Numbered from the stretch's first letter, positions 11,110 through 22,544 are shown. The stretch: 64,000 nt of DNA from Cristatella mucedo (GCA_009760855.2 WPIO01000049.1:2934501-2998500); one strand, 5' to 3'. Translations and numbers: made by a program. The notes: generated from the letters alone by a model not told the origin.

Positions 11110-12627
11110 CTCTTATGAGTTCGAAACCTCACACCTTGCTAGTAAGTTCCAATCTGGCTTTATAGCTAATCACTCCGCAGAGTCAGCATTGCTTCGGGTA
11201 TACAACGACCTACTTAGGAATGCAGACAGCAGAGTGTCTTTTCTTGTTTTGCTCGATCTTTCGGCAGCTTTTGATACCATCGATCACAAAGTACTTCTAG
11301 AGCGCCTCTCATCTCGCCTGGGCATCACTGGCACTGCTCTGCAGTGGTTCAGGTCCTATCTCAGTGGGAGACTCCAGAGTGTTGACGTGAATGGACAAAG
11401 ATCATCTGAAGTACCTCTAAAATATGGAGTACCTCAGGGCTCTGTGCTAGGTCCGGTCCTTTTCACCGTTTAAACTCTCCCTCTCGCTGATGTGATTGCC
11501 AAGCACAATCTAGGCTTTCACTTCTATGCGGATGACACTCAGTTGTACCTTTGCTTTGATCCCTCCCAGCCTTCGAGCACCTCAAATTCTCTCAACTCAC
11601 TTGCTGCATGCATTGATGACATCCGATCATGGATGGCAGCAAATTTTCTAAAACTAAACGATGATAAAACTAACTTACTAGTTATGGGCAAACCTAGTGT
11701 TATTCAGAAATTGGAAAGGCTGACTTTCAAAATTGGCTCTGCCAGCATATCTCCAGTTGCATCAGCTCGAAATCTAGGTGTCATATTCCAAAGCGACCTC
11801 TCGTTAGACGACCGCATCAGCTCCACAGTCAAATCAGCCTATTTTCAGCTTCACAACATTGCTAAAATTCGGGCTTGTTTAGATAAGGATACCACGTCCA
11901 AGTTGGTCCATGCATTCGTGACATCTCGTCTCGACTTCTGCAACTCACTGCTTACTGGCCTACCAGCATGTGCGATCAGGCGATTGCAGCTGGTGCAAAA
12001 CTCTGCAGCTAGGCTTGTCTGTCGTGAGCGTCGCAATTGCCACATTACTCCACTTCTCGCCGACCTGCACTGGTTACCAGTCAAGCAACGGATTGACTTC
12101 AAGGTTTTGTCGCTCACTTTTAGGTCTCTTCATTCTATGGCTTCAGCCTATCTTTCAGAGATACTACCCCATCAGGCAAAGCATCGTACCACTCGCTTTT
12201 CGGAATCCAACAGTCTAGAAATACCTCGTACAAACCTTAAATCCTTTGGAGACCGTGCATTTAGCTCGTATGCTCCCACAGCCTGGAACTCCCTCCCGAC
12301 CTGCATCAGAACATCCCCTGACCTGACCACATTTAAAAGAAACTTAAAAACATACCTATTTAGGAGAGCATTTAGTGGGTCCTTGTGATTCGTCCTCGAT
12401 GTGCTTATGCGTGCTGACACTGTTCATGCTGTCACTAACCACATTTGCATGCTGACCCAGTGCATGTAACCCCTAACCATGTTATTCATTTTGTTTGTTT
12501 TTCAAGCATGATTTTACTTACTATTCTATTGCGTATCACTTTGCAGCAAATGTAAAGCGCCTAGAAAGAGATTAAGTTCTCTGAGGGCACTTTATCAAGT
12601 GCAATATTATTATTATTATTATTATTA
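11110..12627 (+). mobile_element. alpha LINE copy, 5'-truncated, with complete 3' tail
   Basis: Contains the RT above and a 3' UTR at 12389-12627 ending in the stem-loop AAAGCGCC...AGAGATTAAGTTCTCT...GGGCACTTT and (ATT)n. It lies inside a CT/CTCGAG-rich array, which flanks both ends. Confidence 0.88.
11127..12388 (+). pseudogene. alpha LINE reverse transcriptase, one nonsense codon
   Basis: Non-LTR reverse transcriptase of the CR1/L2-like type, copying its RNA at a nicked target. Visible parts in order: the N-terminal finger (SGFIANHSAESALLRV), motif A AAFDTIDHKVLL, the QGSVLGPVLF motif, the catalytic YADDTQLYL (about 11527-11553), KLNDDKTNLLVMG, then the thumb and C-terminus ending DLTTFKRNLKTYLFRRA. 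The frame is open from about 11127 to 12388 except for TAA at 11471-11473, where related copies have Tyr (TVYTLPLAD). The 5' part (ORF1, endonuclease) is missing, so the copy is truncated. It is the best preserved alpha copy here and probably among the youngest. The nonsense codon could be real or a sequencing error. Confidence 0.9.
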
Positions 12628-12630
12628 AAT

Positions 12631-12632
<2 letters not shown>

Positions 12633-12692
<60 letters not shown>

Positions 12693-12800
12693 AGGCCGCT
12701 CTAACTCTCCCGAGCTCACATGAGGTCTCTCGAGATCTCACGTGGTATCTCGAGGTGTCTCAAGATCTTTCGAGATCTCTCGAGGTCTTTCGAGGGCTCT
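12633..12800. repeat. (CT)n and decayed CTCGAGATCT array, right part
   Basis: A pure (CT)n run at 12633-12690 is followed by degenerate CTCGAGATCT-like units to about 12800. Confidence 0.85.
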
Positions 12801-12869
12801 CGTGGTAGTGCGTCGGGTAAGCTGCTTAAACGCTAGCAGTCTAGGGCCCACGTGAGAGAAAAAATACTT

Positions 12870-13040
12870 GCTGAATCAACAACTGTTTTTAAAAGCGGCC
12901 AAGCTGCCTTAAAGGCAAACGTCGCCGCTTGTTTGCAGAGGCAATAAATTATCACCCATCGCATGAATCGAACCTTTGAGGTCGTGAAGAGCAACTGCCT
13001 TGTCTAGCGGGCCATCAGAGCCCGCTTACGACCCTCCGGT
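12870..13040 (-). mobile_element. tRNA-like SINE, family B
   Basis: On the minus strand it runs from the 'gatggcccgctagacaaggcagttgc' region through a box-B-like GGTTCGATTCATGC and the CTTTAAGG segment. It is diverged from the copies at 686 and 14006. Confidence 0.5.
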
Positions 13041-13339
13041 CGGCCGCAGGTTTTGCGAGAATTGTAGCTCGTTGAAGTAGGGATACATACGACTGAATTG
13101 TTGCGGCTCTAACCACTTTAAAAGTAGTTTAATAGAACGTCCGTTTGTCAGATTCTCCTTTTTGACAGTGTAGTTAAATTGTAGCGTAATTTATAAAAAA
13201 AAAACACTCAGCCCTCGATAAAATTGTAATAAAATAGACATATTTGCATAATGCCATTGAAGAACTAAATCTCCATCTAGAAATTTTACAAATTTTTTAT
13301 AGAAAGCATTAAAAAATCTTTGGCGTAACAACCTTTAGT

Positions 13340-13890
13340 AGCAGGCACAGTTCAAGCAGGTATTGGACACGAAGCACGAATCATACCAATCCTGTAATAC
13401 ACATGTGCGGTTTAAGCTTTTTTTAAATGCCATCATGTCAGCGGACGTTTTGACGTGTGTCGGTAGTAAGTATCAGGCTTTGGAAGCATATGAACCAGAG
13501 GCACGGTCTCCGCTGGTTTTGAGGTTCGTACGAGATACGGCTATACGATGTGAGTCATAACAGAGGGTTGTACTATTCTTGACCTGGTGGGGGAGTAGTT
13601 CTGTTAGGTAGGCTGGGGTCGGAGAACGAAGAAACCTAAAAGTAAGCGAAACAACTTTGAATTTGATGTCCTGCTTGATTGGGAGCGGGTGCAGGTTGGG
13701 GAAAAGTGCTGTGATGTGACAATTGTGTTGCTCACGACTGTTGAGCATAGCTGCAGAGTTTTGCACCGACTGTAACTGCCTGATTTCGCATGCTGGGAGA
13801 CGAGCAAGCAGTGAGTTGCAGAAATCGAGACAAGCTGTCACAAATGCATGGACCAATCTGGATTTATTTTATAAGTTATAGTATTAAATG
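13340..13890 (-). mobile_element. alpha LINE C-terminal fragment
   Basis: The minus strand encodes VHAFVTACLDFCNSLLARLP, then PTPAYLTELLPHQVK and the NLKTSGDRASGSYASKA end (13473-13856). A frame break separates it from more degraded sequence below 13470. Its own tail is not clear. Confidence 0.75.
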
Positions 13891-13904
13891 CAGCTGCTTT
13901 AGTG

Positions 13905-14005
13905 TAATAATAATGATAATAGTAACAATACACTTGATAAAGCGCCCTCAGAGAACTCAGTCTCTTTCTAGGCGGTTTACATTTTCTGCTAAGGGAACAC
14001 GATGG
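13905..14005 (-). mobile_element. alpha LINE 3' tail only
   Basis: On the minus strand, the stem-loop and ATT/ATC-rich tail (complement of 'cacttgataaagcgccctcagagaactcag'). It is followed directly by a plus-strand SINE B copy at 14006. Confidence 0.7.
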
Positions 14006-14180
14006 TGAGCCGTGATGGCACACTAGGTAAGGAGGTTGCTTTCATGACCTCGGTCCCGAAGTCGTTTGTTCGAATCTTACGGTGGGCGATCCTTTATCGC
14101 CACTGCAAGCAGTGGTGAAAGCCGTAAAGGCTCTTCTGTCGCTATACAAAAAGATGCTGTTTAAACAGCTAGGATCAACG
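14006..14180 (+). mobile_element. tRNA-like SINE, family B
   Basis: Begins GAGCCGTGATGGCACACTAG and has the box-B-like TGTTCGAATCTTACGG. It contains GGCGATCCTTTATCGCC, itself a small inverted repeat, and ends near the CTCTTCTGTCGCTATACAAA region. Confidence 0.6.
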
Positions 14181-14559
14181 TAGAACCGTTTTGAAACATT
14201 ATTAACAGTTGCTTAGCACTGATTAAGAATAGCATAATTTTTATAAATGTGTTCGTATAAGTTTCTATATTTTAAAAAATCCCTGTACTTTGCCCGGAGG
14301 AGCCCTGCATTGCTGGCACAGCAGGGGGGCTACCTGTGCCTCTGGGTTAAGGAACATGGACCACACGATGTCCGAGCCAGAATTGGTGTTCGAGACACAC
14401 AGGCCCCGCAATTCTGCCCGTTTCTTGCACAAAATGTCGAGGTCCACCAGGCAGGCTTCATTATCCTGCCACTAGCCACCCAGAGCACCGACCGTGTAGG
14501 GCCTCATCACTGCCGACCAGTAGCCAGCGGTCAGGAAAGACAGGGCTATACCCTCTTAC

Positions 14560-16500
14560 TTATCAACCTTTTGTGTGACGCCACCAAGGCATCCTAGTCG
14601 CCGTCAAACGACACCGGTACATCGACTATGACCGCGTGCCGTTGTCGATGACTGGGTCCGGCTTGAGAGCCAGACCCCCGGAGAGAGGGAAGGCTCGACC
14701 TGCCGAGAGGCAGGAAAGTGCAGTGGCCGGAAGAGCCCCGATTAGGCGACCCCGGGCCAGATTGTGGCGAGCCGTAATTGCTTGCAGCTTCGGTCAGCAG
14801 TGGCTTAGGAAGTGGCAGATGGTCTCAGTGCGGCAAAGGCGGCAGTTGGTGGCCGTTCCGGGGTATGACCGGTTACAAGCAGTGCCCACCGGCAGCACGT
14901 TCCGGAGAGAACGTTGAACAAACCGCCACGCCCAGAACGACAGGTCCAGACCCGGATTTGAAAGTGGCTGAGGTACGCGAACCTATCCGTGGTCAAGCAA
15001 CTGCTGACCCTGCCCTCAGCTGGCTAAGTCAACCAATCTCGGCCTTTAGCCAACCTGGTGAACTATCGTAGTTTTGAGATGGCAACTCGAGGCACGAACG
15101 AGTGCTCCACCTCGGCAGGGTCAGTTGAGACCCCCAACAGAGGCGGCCATTGAGAGGCGGCCAGCGAGATGGGACAGGAGAGACGCTTATGGTATAGTCA
15201 TGCATCCGCCCTCAGCGAGGCTGGGCAGACCTGTTTCCAGGGTCGAATGCTCGGGTATCGTGAGTGCTCCTCGTCATGCTAAGGCATGCCACCCACGCTG
15301 TCAACGCTCCGATCGAGGCGGTGGAGTGTGAGGCGTCGCCAACACACGTCAGAGGAGCACAACATGCTACAGGCCCTGAGCGACTCGGATGATCGCCGAG
15401 TTGATCGCGAAGCATACGAGTCCAAGGCCTCCGGCTGAGCGCAGATCGAATGGGAAGTGAGTCAAGCTGAAGAGCAGTATGCCGCACACGGACCATGAGA
15501 GCTCCACAATAGTCTTCTCCGCCGGAAGAAGGGAAACCTTAGGCAGCAGCAGCGCCATGCAAAAGTAATTCATCCATGGTAGAACTAAAGTTTGCAGGGC
15601 ATCGAGCTTTCTCCAGGGGTCGAGAAGGCTCGCCTGCAGTAAGCAAAGATCCCTATTAAGGGAGGAACAGGCGTGCTCAATCGCGGCCCTACGCCGTCCG
15701 AGACCGTGAGGTGCTCCGGGATAGGTCACGGACTCATTATCCTGCAGCACGGGGATCTTTCAGTCGTGCAAGGATGGAAGCAGGCTTGGCTTTCGTACCT
15801 CGGCGGGCGACCAAGTAGCACTTTTCCCTGCCAAAATAACTGTGTCAGGATAGCCCGCTCGGTAGCCCATACCAGGGCCTGCAGGCCGGTAGACGTGCCC
15901 GAGAATAAAGCAAAGTCGTCTGCCAAGGCGCAGACAAACAGAGTGGTATCGCCCAGCATGCTTGACCCCATCGTGCTGCCGGAGAGTCTGATGACCAGCT
16001 CCATCGCCAGATCAAATATATTGGCAAGAGAGGCTCACCCTGTCAGACACCAGCCGTCAATAGGAAAGCTATTGACGATTCGTCGTGCACCCACAGCTCC
16101 AGGAGCGAGCCGGCGTAAAGGCCCTCCATGAATCCGCAAAAGCTCTCGTCTGCCCCGGCATGCCGGAGCACGCGGGGCAGAGAGACGCGAGGAATGCTAC
16201 CAAAGGCGTTTTGCGGGTCGAGGAGCGCCGAGTAGACCACGCCGGCCACTCGCCGATCCCGGGCCTCCTCACAGGTGCTCTCCACTAGGAACCTCACAGG
16301 TTCTCTCCACTAGGAACGACTGCTCGAGGCAGCCCACCGCAACCACCGCACCCACCGCGCCCGGCAAAAAGCTTTTCTTCTGAGAGCGGCTTATAGAGCA
16401 TGGAAATAACATTATCGGTCGAAAATTGCCGAGTAGGCTGGGGTTGCCGTTCTTGTGGATCAGGATCGTGCGACTCGTCTTTCACGCTGTAGGGACGTCC
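14560..16500 (-). mobile_element. REL-endonuclease non-LTR element (R2/NeSL-type), decayed
   Basis: Minus-strand pieces in order: an RT N-terminus near 16400-16490 (TILIHKNGNP, NFRPIMLFPC); 16043-16297 with LLDPQNAFGSIPRVSLPRVL; 15726-16004 with the catalytic region LFVCALADDFALFS; 15367-15750 with TYPGAPHGLGRRR and LDPWRKLDALQTLVLPW, typical of the R2-like thumb; a zinc knuckle CRLCRTETICHFLSHC at about 14785-14835; and VIVDVPVSFDGD near 14600-14640, the endonuclease PD-D/ExK region. Such elements encode a single protein with RT and a restriction-like endonuclease and often insert at fixed sites. Several frameshifts and stops make this copy dead. The clade beyond 'R2/NeSL-type' is not decidable by eye. 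Confidence 0.8.
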
Positions 16501-16529
16501 CCCATATATAACTAGTTTGCATCGCACCC

Positions 16530-17034
16530 TATAATAACAATAATAGTAACACACTTGATAAATCGCCCTCGGAAAACTCAATCTTTGTCTAGACGCTTTA
16601 AATTTTTGCTGCAAAGGAAGCATAATTGAATTCTTAGTAGTAACATGCTCAATAAACAATATGAATCGCATAGTTAGTTAGTGGCAGCATGCACAGCGTC
16701 AGCACGCATAAGCATATTAAGGACGAGTCACAAGGATCCACTAAATACAGTCATAAAACCAGTTGCGTTTTTAAGTTCTTTTTCAATGCAGTCAAGTCAG
16801 AGGATATCGTGACGGATGTCTGGAGTAATTTATCGTCTTCTGGCCCATACCAACTTAAGGCACGGTCTCAAAAGTATTTCAGTTTTGTACGAGGTATAGA
16901 CAAACAGCTAGATTCGGAAGTGCGGGTGGAACGATGCTTACCCTCACGATGCAGTAGATCTGATAGGTAGGCTGGCGCCAAAGGATGAAGGGACTTAGAA
17001 GTGAACGACAGAACCTTGAAGTCGGTGCATTGCT
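16530..17034 (-). mobile_element. alpha LINE 3' fragment
   Basis: The tail stem-loop is at 16550-16620 (complement strand). The C-terminal coding region above it is recognisable by the complement of 'tttttaagttctttttcaatgc' and the GDRA-equivalent region, and is strongly mutated. Confidence 0.75.
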
Positions 17035-17100
17035 TAGATTCCGAAAAGCAGTTGGACTCCGAAAAGCACAGTTAGATTCCGAAAAGCGAGTGGTACGACG
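17035..17100 (-). repeat. Small tandem of a LINE segment
   Basis: Three near-copies of GATTCCGAAAAGCA-type sequence, 23-26 bp apart. This motif occurs once in other alpha LINE copies, next to the HRTTRFSES codons. Confidence 0.7.
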
Positions 17101-17109
17101 GTATCATAC

Positions 17110-17600
17110 GTAAACTGTGTTTTATCATAACAGCTTTCATCATCGCAATGCAGTGGCACTCTAAGATTTAAAAAAGTATTGTAAAAAGTATCAATAAGCC
17201 GCTGCAGTGCTCTATGTCTCCTACATTTGTGCAAGAATGTGCTAGTACGTAAATCCTGCTGATGCGGTAGCCACAGGTTTTGCGAGGATTGTGCTGTGAA
17301 GAGGTGCTGGGTTACATCGAAAGTGCGTGAATTCGTTGCTCCCAGCATAAGCATAATGAAATCTAGGGGAAAAAATTCACGTGTTCTTTTTTTACCTTTT
17401 CGACTAGCACAGATTATCAATGAGAAACACTTGCCATGTATTCAGTATTCAAGGAATTATAACTACCTCGTTTTACTTTATCGTATCAGTTGGAATAAAA
17501 CGAGGGTTGGCCGCAGAATCCGTCGTAATAATGATGATATTTTTATTGCATCCTCTGAGAGCTAAGTTTCTTTCTACGAACTTTACATATGCCGTAAAGG
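17110..17600 (+). repeat. Dispersed repeat, likely 3' end of another LINE
   Basis: Its right part (17320-17580) is related to the complement of 52200-52480: both contain ATGAAATCTAGG, TATTCAGTATT, a CGTCGTAAT run and end near CATCCTCTGAGAGCTAAG/TCCTCTGAG. No domain is legible. Confidence 0.5.
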
Positions 17601-18530
17601 CATTATCTAAGAATTTAAGCTTGTACGAAATATTACATTTATATAAGTAATGATTTTGTAAGTTTTTTATTTACGAAAAAACAGTTGAAGAAATTTTAAA
17701 TGTAATCCTGAAAATACAATAAATTATTTGACAAAGGTTTTAATATCTAATAAAATAGGTATTTAATAACTTAAATTTAGTTTTTGCTACGTAGTATACA
17801 TGCTTCTATAGATTTACTCGGATTTGTCTCTAAATACTTGTCCATGTCTCTGAATTCAAATGCTAAAATACTTGCGTGAAATGCATCACCTCTCTTAAGT
17901 ACCTATTTGAAAACTTATAATAAGATTTGCTATTTCTTAGCATTGGAAATAAATTGAAAAGCATTTTCCAACTCTAGCAAGAAACCGATTTCTTTCAACG
18001 GAATCAATTTTGACAAATTTCCCAATGGAATTTTACGTCTGCTTTCTTACACAAATATACAAAGGAAACCTACCTTGTATCTCGAACATTTGCATCGTAC
18101 TCAGCACTTGTGATTTCCAAATGTGGCCTCTTTCGGTTTCTGTTGAGCTACTGAATTGACTTGTACATCCATGAATGGCTTAGTAGTGTATGCGACAAGA
18201 GTTGGTGCGTGAGATCTAGCTAAGCTCCTTCTTATACTCGTAATGCCAAGTACGAGAACACGTTCATCGCGATAAGGATCAGATATTTATTTTTATGGTG
18301 CTCTAAGAGAATATTAAATCTCTTTCTATGGACTTTACATGTGCTTTAAAGAAAGCCGAAACCTATGAAGCGGAGGGCTTATATTATGTTTAAATGCAGC
18401 CCCCTGACGAAAGAGAATTTGACTTTAAGGGGAGATAAGGTGAGTTCTCATTGCTACAATGGTCATTAGATTGACACAATCTTGGTCAGTGACGCCAGAA
18501 TAATTCAACAAACAATAAGACAAACGAACA
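17601..18530. other. Unassigned AT-rich region
   Basis: I recognise no gene. At about 18293-18355 there is a diverged alpha-type tail on the minus strand (complement of 'ggtgctctaagagaatatt'). Confidence 0.4.
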
Positions 18531-18539
18531 AAAAAGTCA

Positions 18540-18795
18540 AGCAAACAGAACAATCGATTGATTAAAGTTTATTTCCTTCTTTGCCCTTTTATCTCATCTC
18601 ACATTGCAGGCTTTTGTGACGGGCCTTGAGTAGTACTATTGATACTATTAGATCTTGATTTTTATTTTGTGTTTATTTGGTTTTATTTTATTTTATTTTC
18701 TTTGTTATTGTATTGTTCTTAAAGTTCCTGGGTAGAGACTATTCTCTTTGGACAGTACACAAACGACCTGCTAATATTATTACTATTACAAACAA
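18540..18795 (+). repeat. Dispersed repeat, second LINE-like 3' end
   Basis: It matches the complement of 51230-51440: both share CATCTCACATTGCAGGCTTT, the GGTAGAGACT..TTC phrase and a terminal TATTATTA-type repeat. This is the structure of a LINE or SINE 3' end distinct from family alpha. Confidence 0.55.
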
Positions 18796-18799
18796 AATC

Positions 18800-19260
18800 C
18801 AGCCAACCATGATAAGGCTTTGATGGGCCACCACTTTGAGTCCTCGGAGTCAACCGCATACCATCGCAGCCCCGAGGAAAGGGAGACGCTGCCGCCCGCG
18901 CTCTCTCACTACTGCCCGACGATGCCAGCCATCAGAACCAGCCACGACACGATCCTGAACCGTCCTTACGACGCTTTGCCGGATCATCTGAGACAATGGG
19001 CGAAGCTTGACAGATCTACTGTGGTGAGTGACAGCTGACAGAGCCCGGACCTCGTCGTCAAAGATGGGATAACCACAATCACCATTGACGTGGCGGTCCC
19101 GTTAGACAACGACAAGGATGCAGTGGCAAAGACCCCGGATCGGAATATCATGAAATATTCAGACAATGTGCGCATCTTTCGGTCGCCAAGGTCGGGTGGC
19201 GGTGTCTGTCTTGCCACTTGCCATAGGAGCGGTCAGATCATGATACCCCGGTAATGGGCC
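18800..19260 (+). pseudogene. R2/NeSL-type C-terminus (zinc knuckle and endonuclease)
   Basis: The frame 18820-19038 has EERETLPPALSHYCPTMPAI and ILNRPYDALPDHL, the region just after the CCHC knuckle. Its first cysteines are lost. After TGA at 19036-19038 the same frame continues QSPDLVVKDGITTITIDVAV and AVPLDNDKD, the restriction-like endonuclease core, and stops at about 19252. It is plus strand, opposite to the copy at 14560-16500, and a separate insertion or part of an inverted arrangement. Confidence 0.75.
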
Positions 19261-20190
19261 ATGCGTCGATGCCCTTAGCATCGAAGCTGCCTACTGGAAG
19301 CTCTTCCGAAAACTACGGGTAAGCGAAGAGGTATGCGGCAGCGCTGAGGTGTGCCCACTTCCCCACCGGGGAACCGACCGTGTTGTCATTCAGCGAAGTA
19401 CTGCTCACCCGGTGGGGGCAGACGGCAAGCTACCCGTGCTTGTTCAAAATCTGCATTCTTTCAATCAAGTTATTTTTTAATTGTTTCACAAAGACAAATA
19501 ATAGCATGATTCCTGTTAACTGAAATCATCACTTTTTCCCCAAAGAAATTTAACGCTAAATACTTTGTGTCTCTACATCACGTGGGTTATGCATGAACCA
19601 GCTTTGAGGCAGACGCGTATTGTAGTTGAGCCAGAATCTGTTCATCGTTTCTAATACACTCGTACCTGACTGCCGTAGGTTTGTATCTACGAGGTTGTTC
19701 ACCTCTCTTTTCATGCATCGCACAGATTCGCTCAATTTACCGTGAGAAACCTAGCTAGTGCTGGAGGATATTGGTCTGACTCTGTCAGTCTTCCTGACGA
19801 GAAACCTGGAGAGCGACAGTATCTTAGTGTGACTTAGCGCCTCCTCTCGTTCGCCAATGGGCGATCGGGCTTTAATGCGAGAGAGAGAGAGAGAGAACTC
19901 GTAAGTAGAATGCTGCAAAGTGTTGGCGGTAATTTCTTCATTCAGTGCAGCTCAACATGCTGCCTTTACCGAAGCTGAGTGCAGCTTTTTAAGAATTATC
20001 GCTTGGGTGGAAAAACGCTGAAGAGTTCACATGAAGTGCACGGAATCGATGAGCTCATAGCTCAATCGTGCAGGCTGGAAAGTGGACGGCACACAATCGA
20101 GACTCCTATTGGCATGAAGCACAGTTTCTTTGAAGCTTGTTATCGTTTTGCCGAATCGTCTGCATCCGTTAGAATTATGTGGTTAACTAT
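19261..20190. other. Unassigned region, (GA)n at 19878-19896
   Basis: The first 200 bases may be the 3' UTR of the R2/NeSL-type piece. Beyond the short GA run I recognise nothing. Confidence 0.35.
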
Positions 20191-21435
20191 TTGTGGTCTA
20201 TAGGTCCTATCTTAGTGGGACACTCCAGGGTACTGATGTGAATGGACACAGATAATTGGAGCAACCTCTGAAAGATGGGGCAAATCAGGGCTCCTTACTT
20301 GGTCCTATTTTCTTCACTAATTCTACTCTTCCTCTAGCCGATGTGATTGCCAAGCACAATCTAAGCCTTCACCTCCATGCGGATGACACTCGCTCGTACC
20401 TTTGCTCTCTCAGCCCTCCAGCACGTCGAATTCTCTGAACTGCTGCGTGTATTGATCCTCACGTGATGGCAGCAAACCTTCCTAAATTGAATGAGGATAA
20501 AACCAACTAACTAGTTATGGGAAAACCGAGTGCGATTCAGAAATTAGAAAGAATTACCCTCACAAACGGCTCTACCGGCATATCTCATGTTGAATCTGCA
20601 CGAAATCTAGGTGTCATGTTCCATAGTGACCTGTCATTAGACGACCACATCAGCTCCACAATCAAGTCTGCCTACTTTTAGCTACAGAACCTTTCTAAAA
20701 ACTCGGGCTTGTTTAGGCAGATATACCACATCTAAGTTTGGTTCATACGTTTTTGACATTTCGTCTTGACTTCGGTAACTCACTGCTTGATGGTCTACTG
20801 GCCTGTGCAATCAGGCGCTCACAGCAGGTGCAAATAAAACCTTGGCTTGTCTGTCGTGAGCGTCGCAGCTGCCACATCATACCACTTCTCACCGACCTGT
20901 ACTGGCTACCAGTCAAGAAATGCATCGACTTTAAGGTTTCGTAGCTCACATTTAGGTTCCTGTCTCTAGCCTACCTATCGGATCTCTGCCCCCCACCAGG
21001 CTAAGCATCGCACCACCTCCTTTTCGGAATCTGACTGTTTACCTATATCTTGTACCAACCTCAAATCCTTTGGAGACCGTGCGTTTAGTTCGTACGCTCC
21101 CAAAGCCTGGAACTCACTCCGGACTGCCGTAACGACATCCCCTGACTTGACCATATTTATAAAGAAACTAAAATGCACCTATTTGTTAGAGCATTTAGTA
21201 GGTCCTTGAGATTTATCCTTTGCAGGCTTTTGCATGCTGACACTGTGCGTGCTGTCACTAGCTACACTTGCGTGCTGGCCCTGTGTTTGTCACTAATAAC
21301 CATTTTTTGTTTTATTTATCGAAAATGCTACCATTAACCGTTCGATCGTGTTTCCTTTGCAGTTAGTATAAACCAACTAGAAAGAGATTGGGTTCTCTAA
21401 GCGGCTTTATCAAGTGTGTTATTATATTATTAAAG
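20190..21435 (+). mobile_element. alpha LINE copy, decayed
   Basis: It starts within RT ('cctatcttagtgggacactcc'). It keeps NQGSLLGPIFFTNSTLPLAD, a mutated catalytic LHADDTRSYLC (YADD has become HADD), the KPSAIQKLER-equivalent and the C-terminal WLPVK. There are many frameshifts. The tail stem-loop is near 21375-21425. Confidence 0.85.
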
Positions 21436-21439
21436 GAAT

Positions 21440-22025
21440 TCTTAATCTTGCGACAATATTTCAACTTCATCTGACTGATTCAACTTAGCAGCATTCATGT
21501 CATTCCATGTCTAACTCTCTGGATGGCAGCTGATGCCCAAAGCAGCCATGCTACTTCAAGAATACATACAAAACAACTTGGGAGCGTTGGCACTGCTTCT
21601 TCATTATTATATCTACCAATCAAGGGTCCGGCGTTTTCTGCAACAATCTCAAAAGCTAAGATCATTAAGCTTCCAAGTGTTAATAAAAATAACAATATGA
21701 ATATTAGTAGGTTATTTGAATAGCGCCCTAAAATAACTTAAATTCTATCCTATTGCTTTACAATTCACTCAAGAGGCTCAAAAACTAAAGTGCCTAACCT
21801 GGGCGGTATCAGGCATGCAAAGACGAGCACATATCAAGCTTAGGCTGACATGCATAAACCATGCAGACACTCACTACTGCTGCCGGTCTTAGTAAGATTT
21901 CAGGCGAGTATCATCGACTAAATTTAGCATGCACAGACACAGAGGCGAAGTGCAAGCTGACCGAAACTGACGTGTCTTCAGCTTAGACTTATAAACTGCG
22001 AGGTCCTTCTATTTACTTTGGCTAG
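21440..22025. other. Unassigned region with a diverged LINE tail
   Basis: At 21700-21770 there is AATATTAGTAGG...AGCGCCCTAAAATAACTTAAATT, a likely diverged alpha tail on the minus strand. I recognise nothing else. Confidence 0.35.
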
Positions 22026-22029
22026 CTGG

Positions 22030-22500
22030 AGGCAAGAGTCATACTTTTGATCCGCAAGAGCTGAAGGTTCGATGGTCATACGATTTCAATTTAGTGAGAC
22101 GGTGAATCACTATAGTGAAAAAGTGAGCGTTGCTAGTGCATGCTGGAGGTCGGACATGTAGGGCATGAGGAGCAAGCTCGTCTGATAGGCTGGCTGTAGG
22201 AGCAAGGAGGTTAGATAGGTCGGCTGGACGAGCCAGCAGGTCGGGTAGGTAGGTTGGTGTAAGCGAGTTAAAGCCATCTGACAGCCAGACGTAGGATCCT
22301 GCAATCGATTCAACGCTCAGTAGGGAGCCAGTAAAGCTTAGACGTGTGAGATACGGTTGAACGCAGACCAGACGCACTTTTGCGATTTGCTCTGGTTGCA
22401 GACGATTAAGGGCGCACGGTCGGCACTCAGAATAAAATAACTGCAATACTCTAGACACGATGTCACAAAGCACATGAACTAATTTGGAAGTCGTAGTCTT
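22030..22500 (-). mobile_element. beta LINE fragment
   Basis: The minus frame 22039-22473 reads NRLQPEQ.AKVRLVC, then FNSLTPTYLPDLL and TKLKSYDHRTFSSCGSKV. This follows the order of the RT C-terminus of LINE families. Positions 22150-22265 hold short internal repeats of a GGTAGG/GTCGG type that expand the 'YLPDLL' segment. Confidence 0.55.
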
Positions 22501-22544
22501 TTGGGCGAACTGTTGGTTGATTCATGTCGACTGCGGCCACCACA

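Noticed and set aside
14636-15071. Plus-strand frames of 93-97 codons
   Set aside because: Antisense to the zinc-knuckle region of the R2/NeSL-type element.
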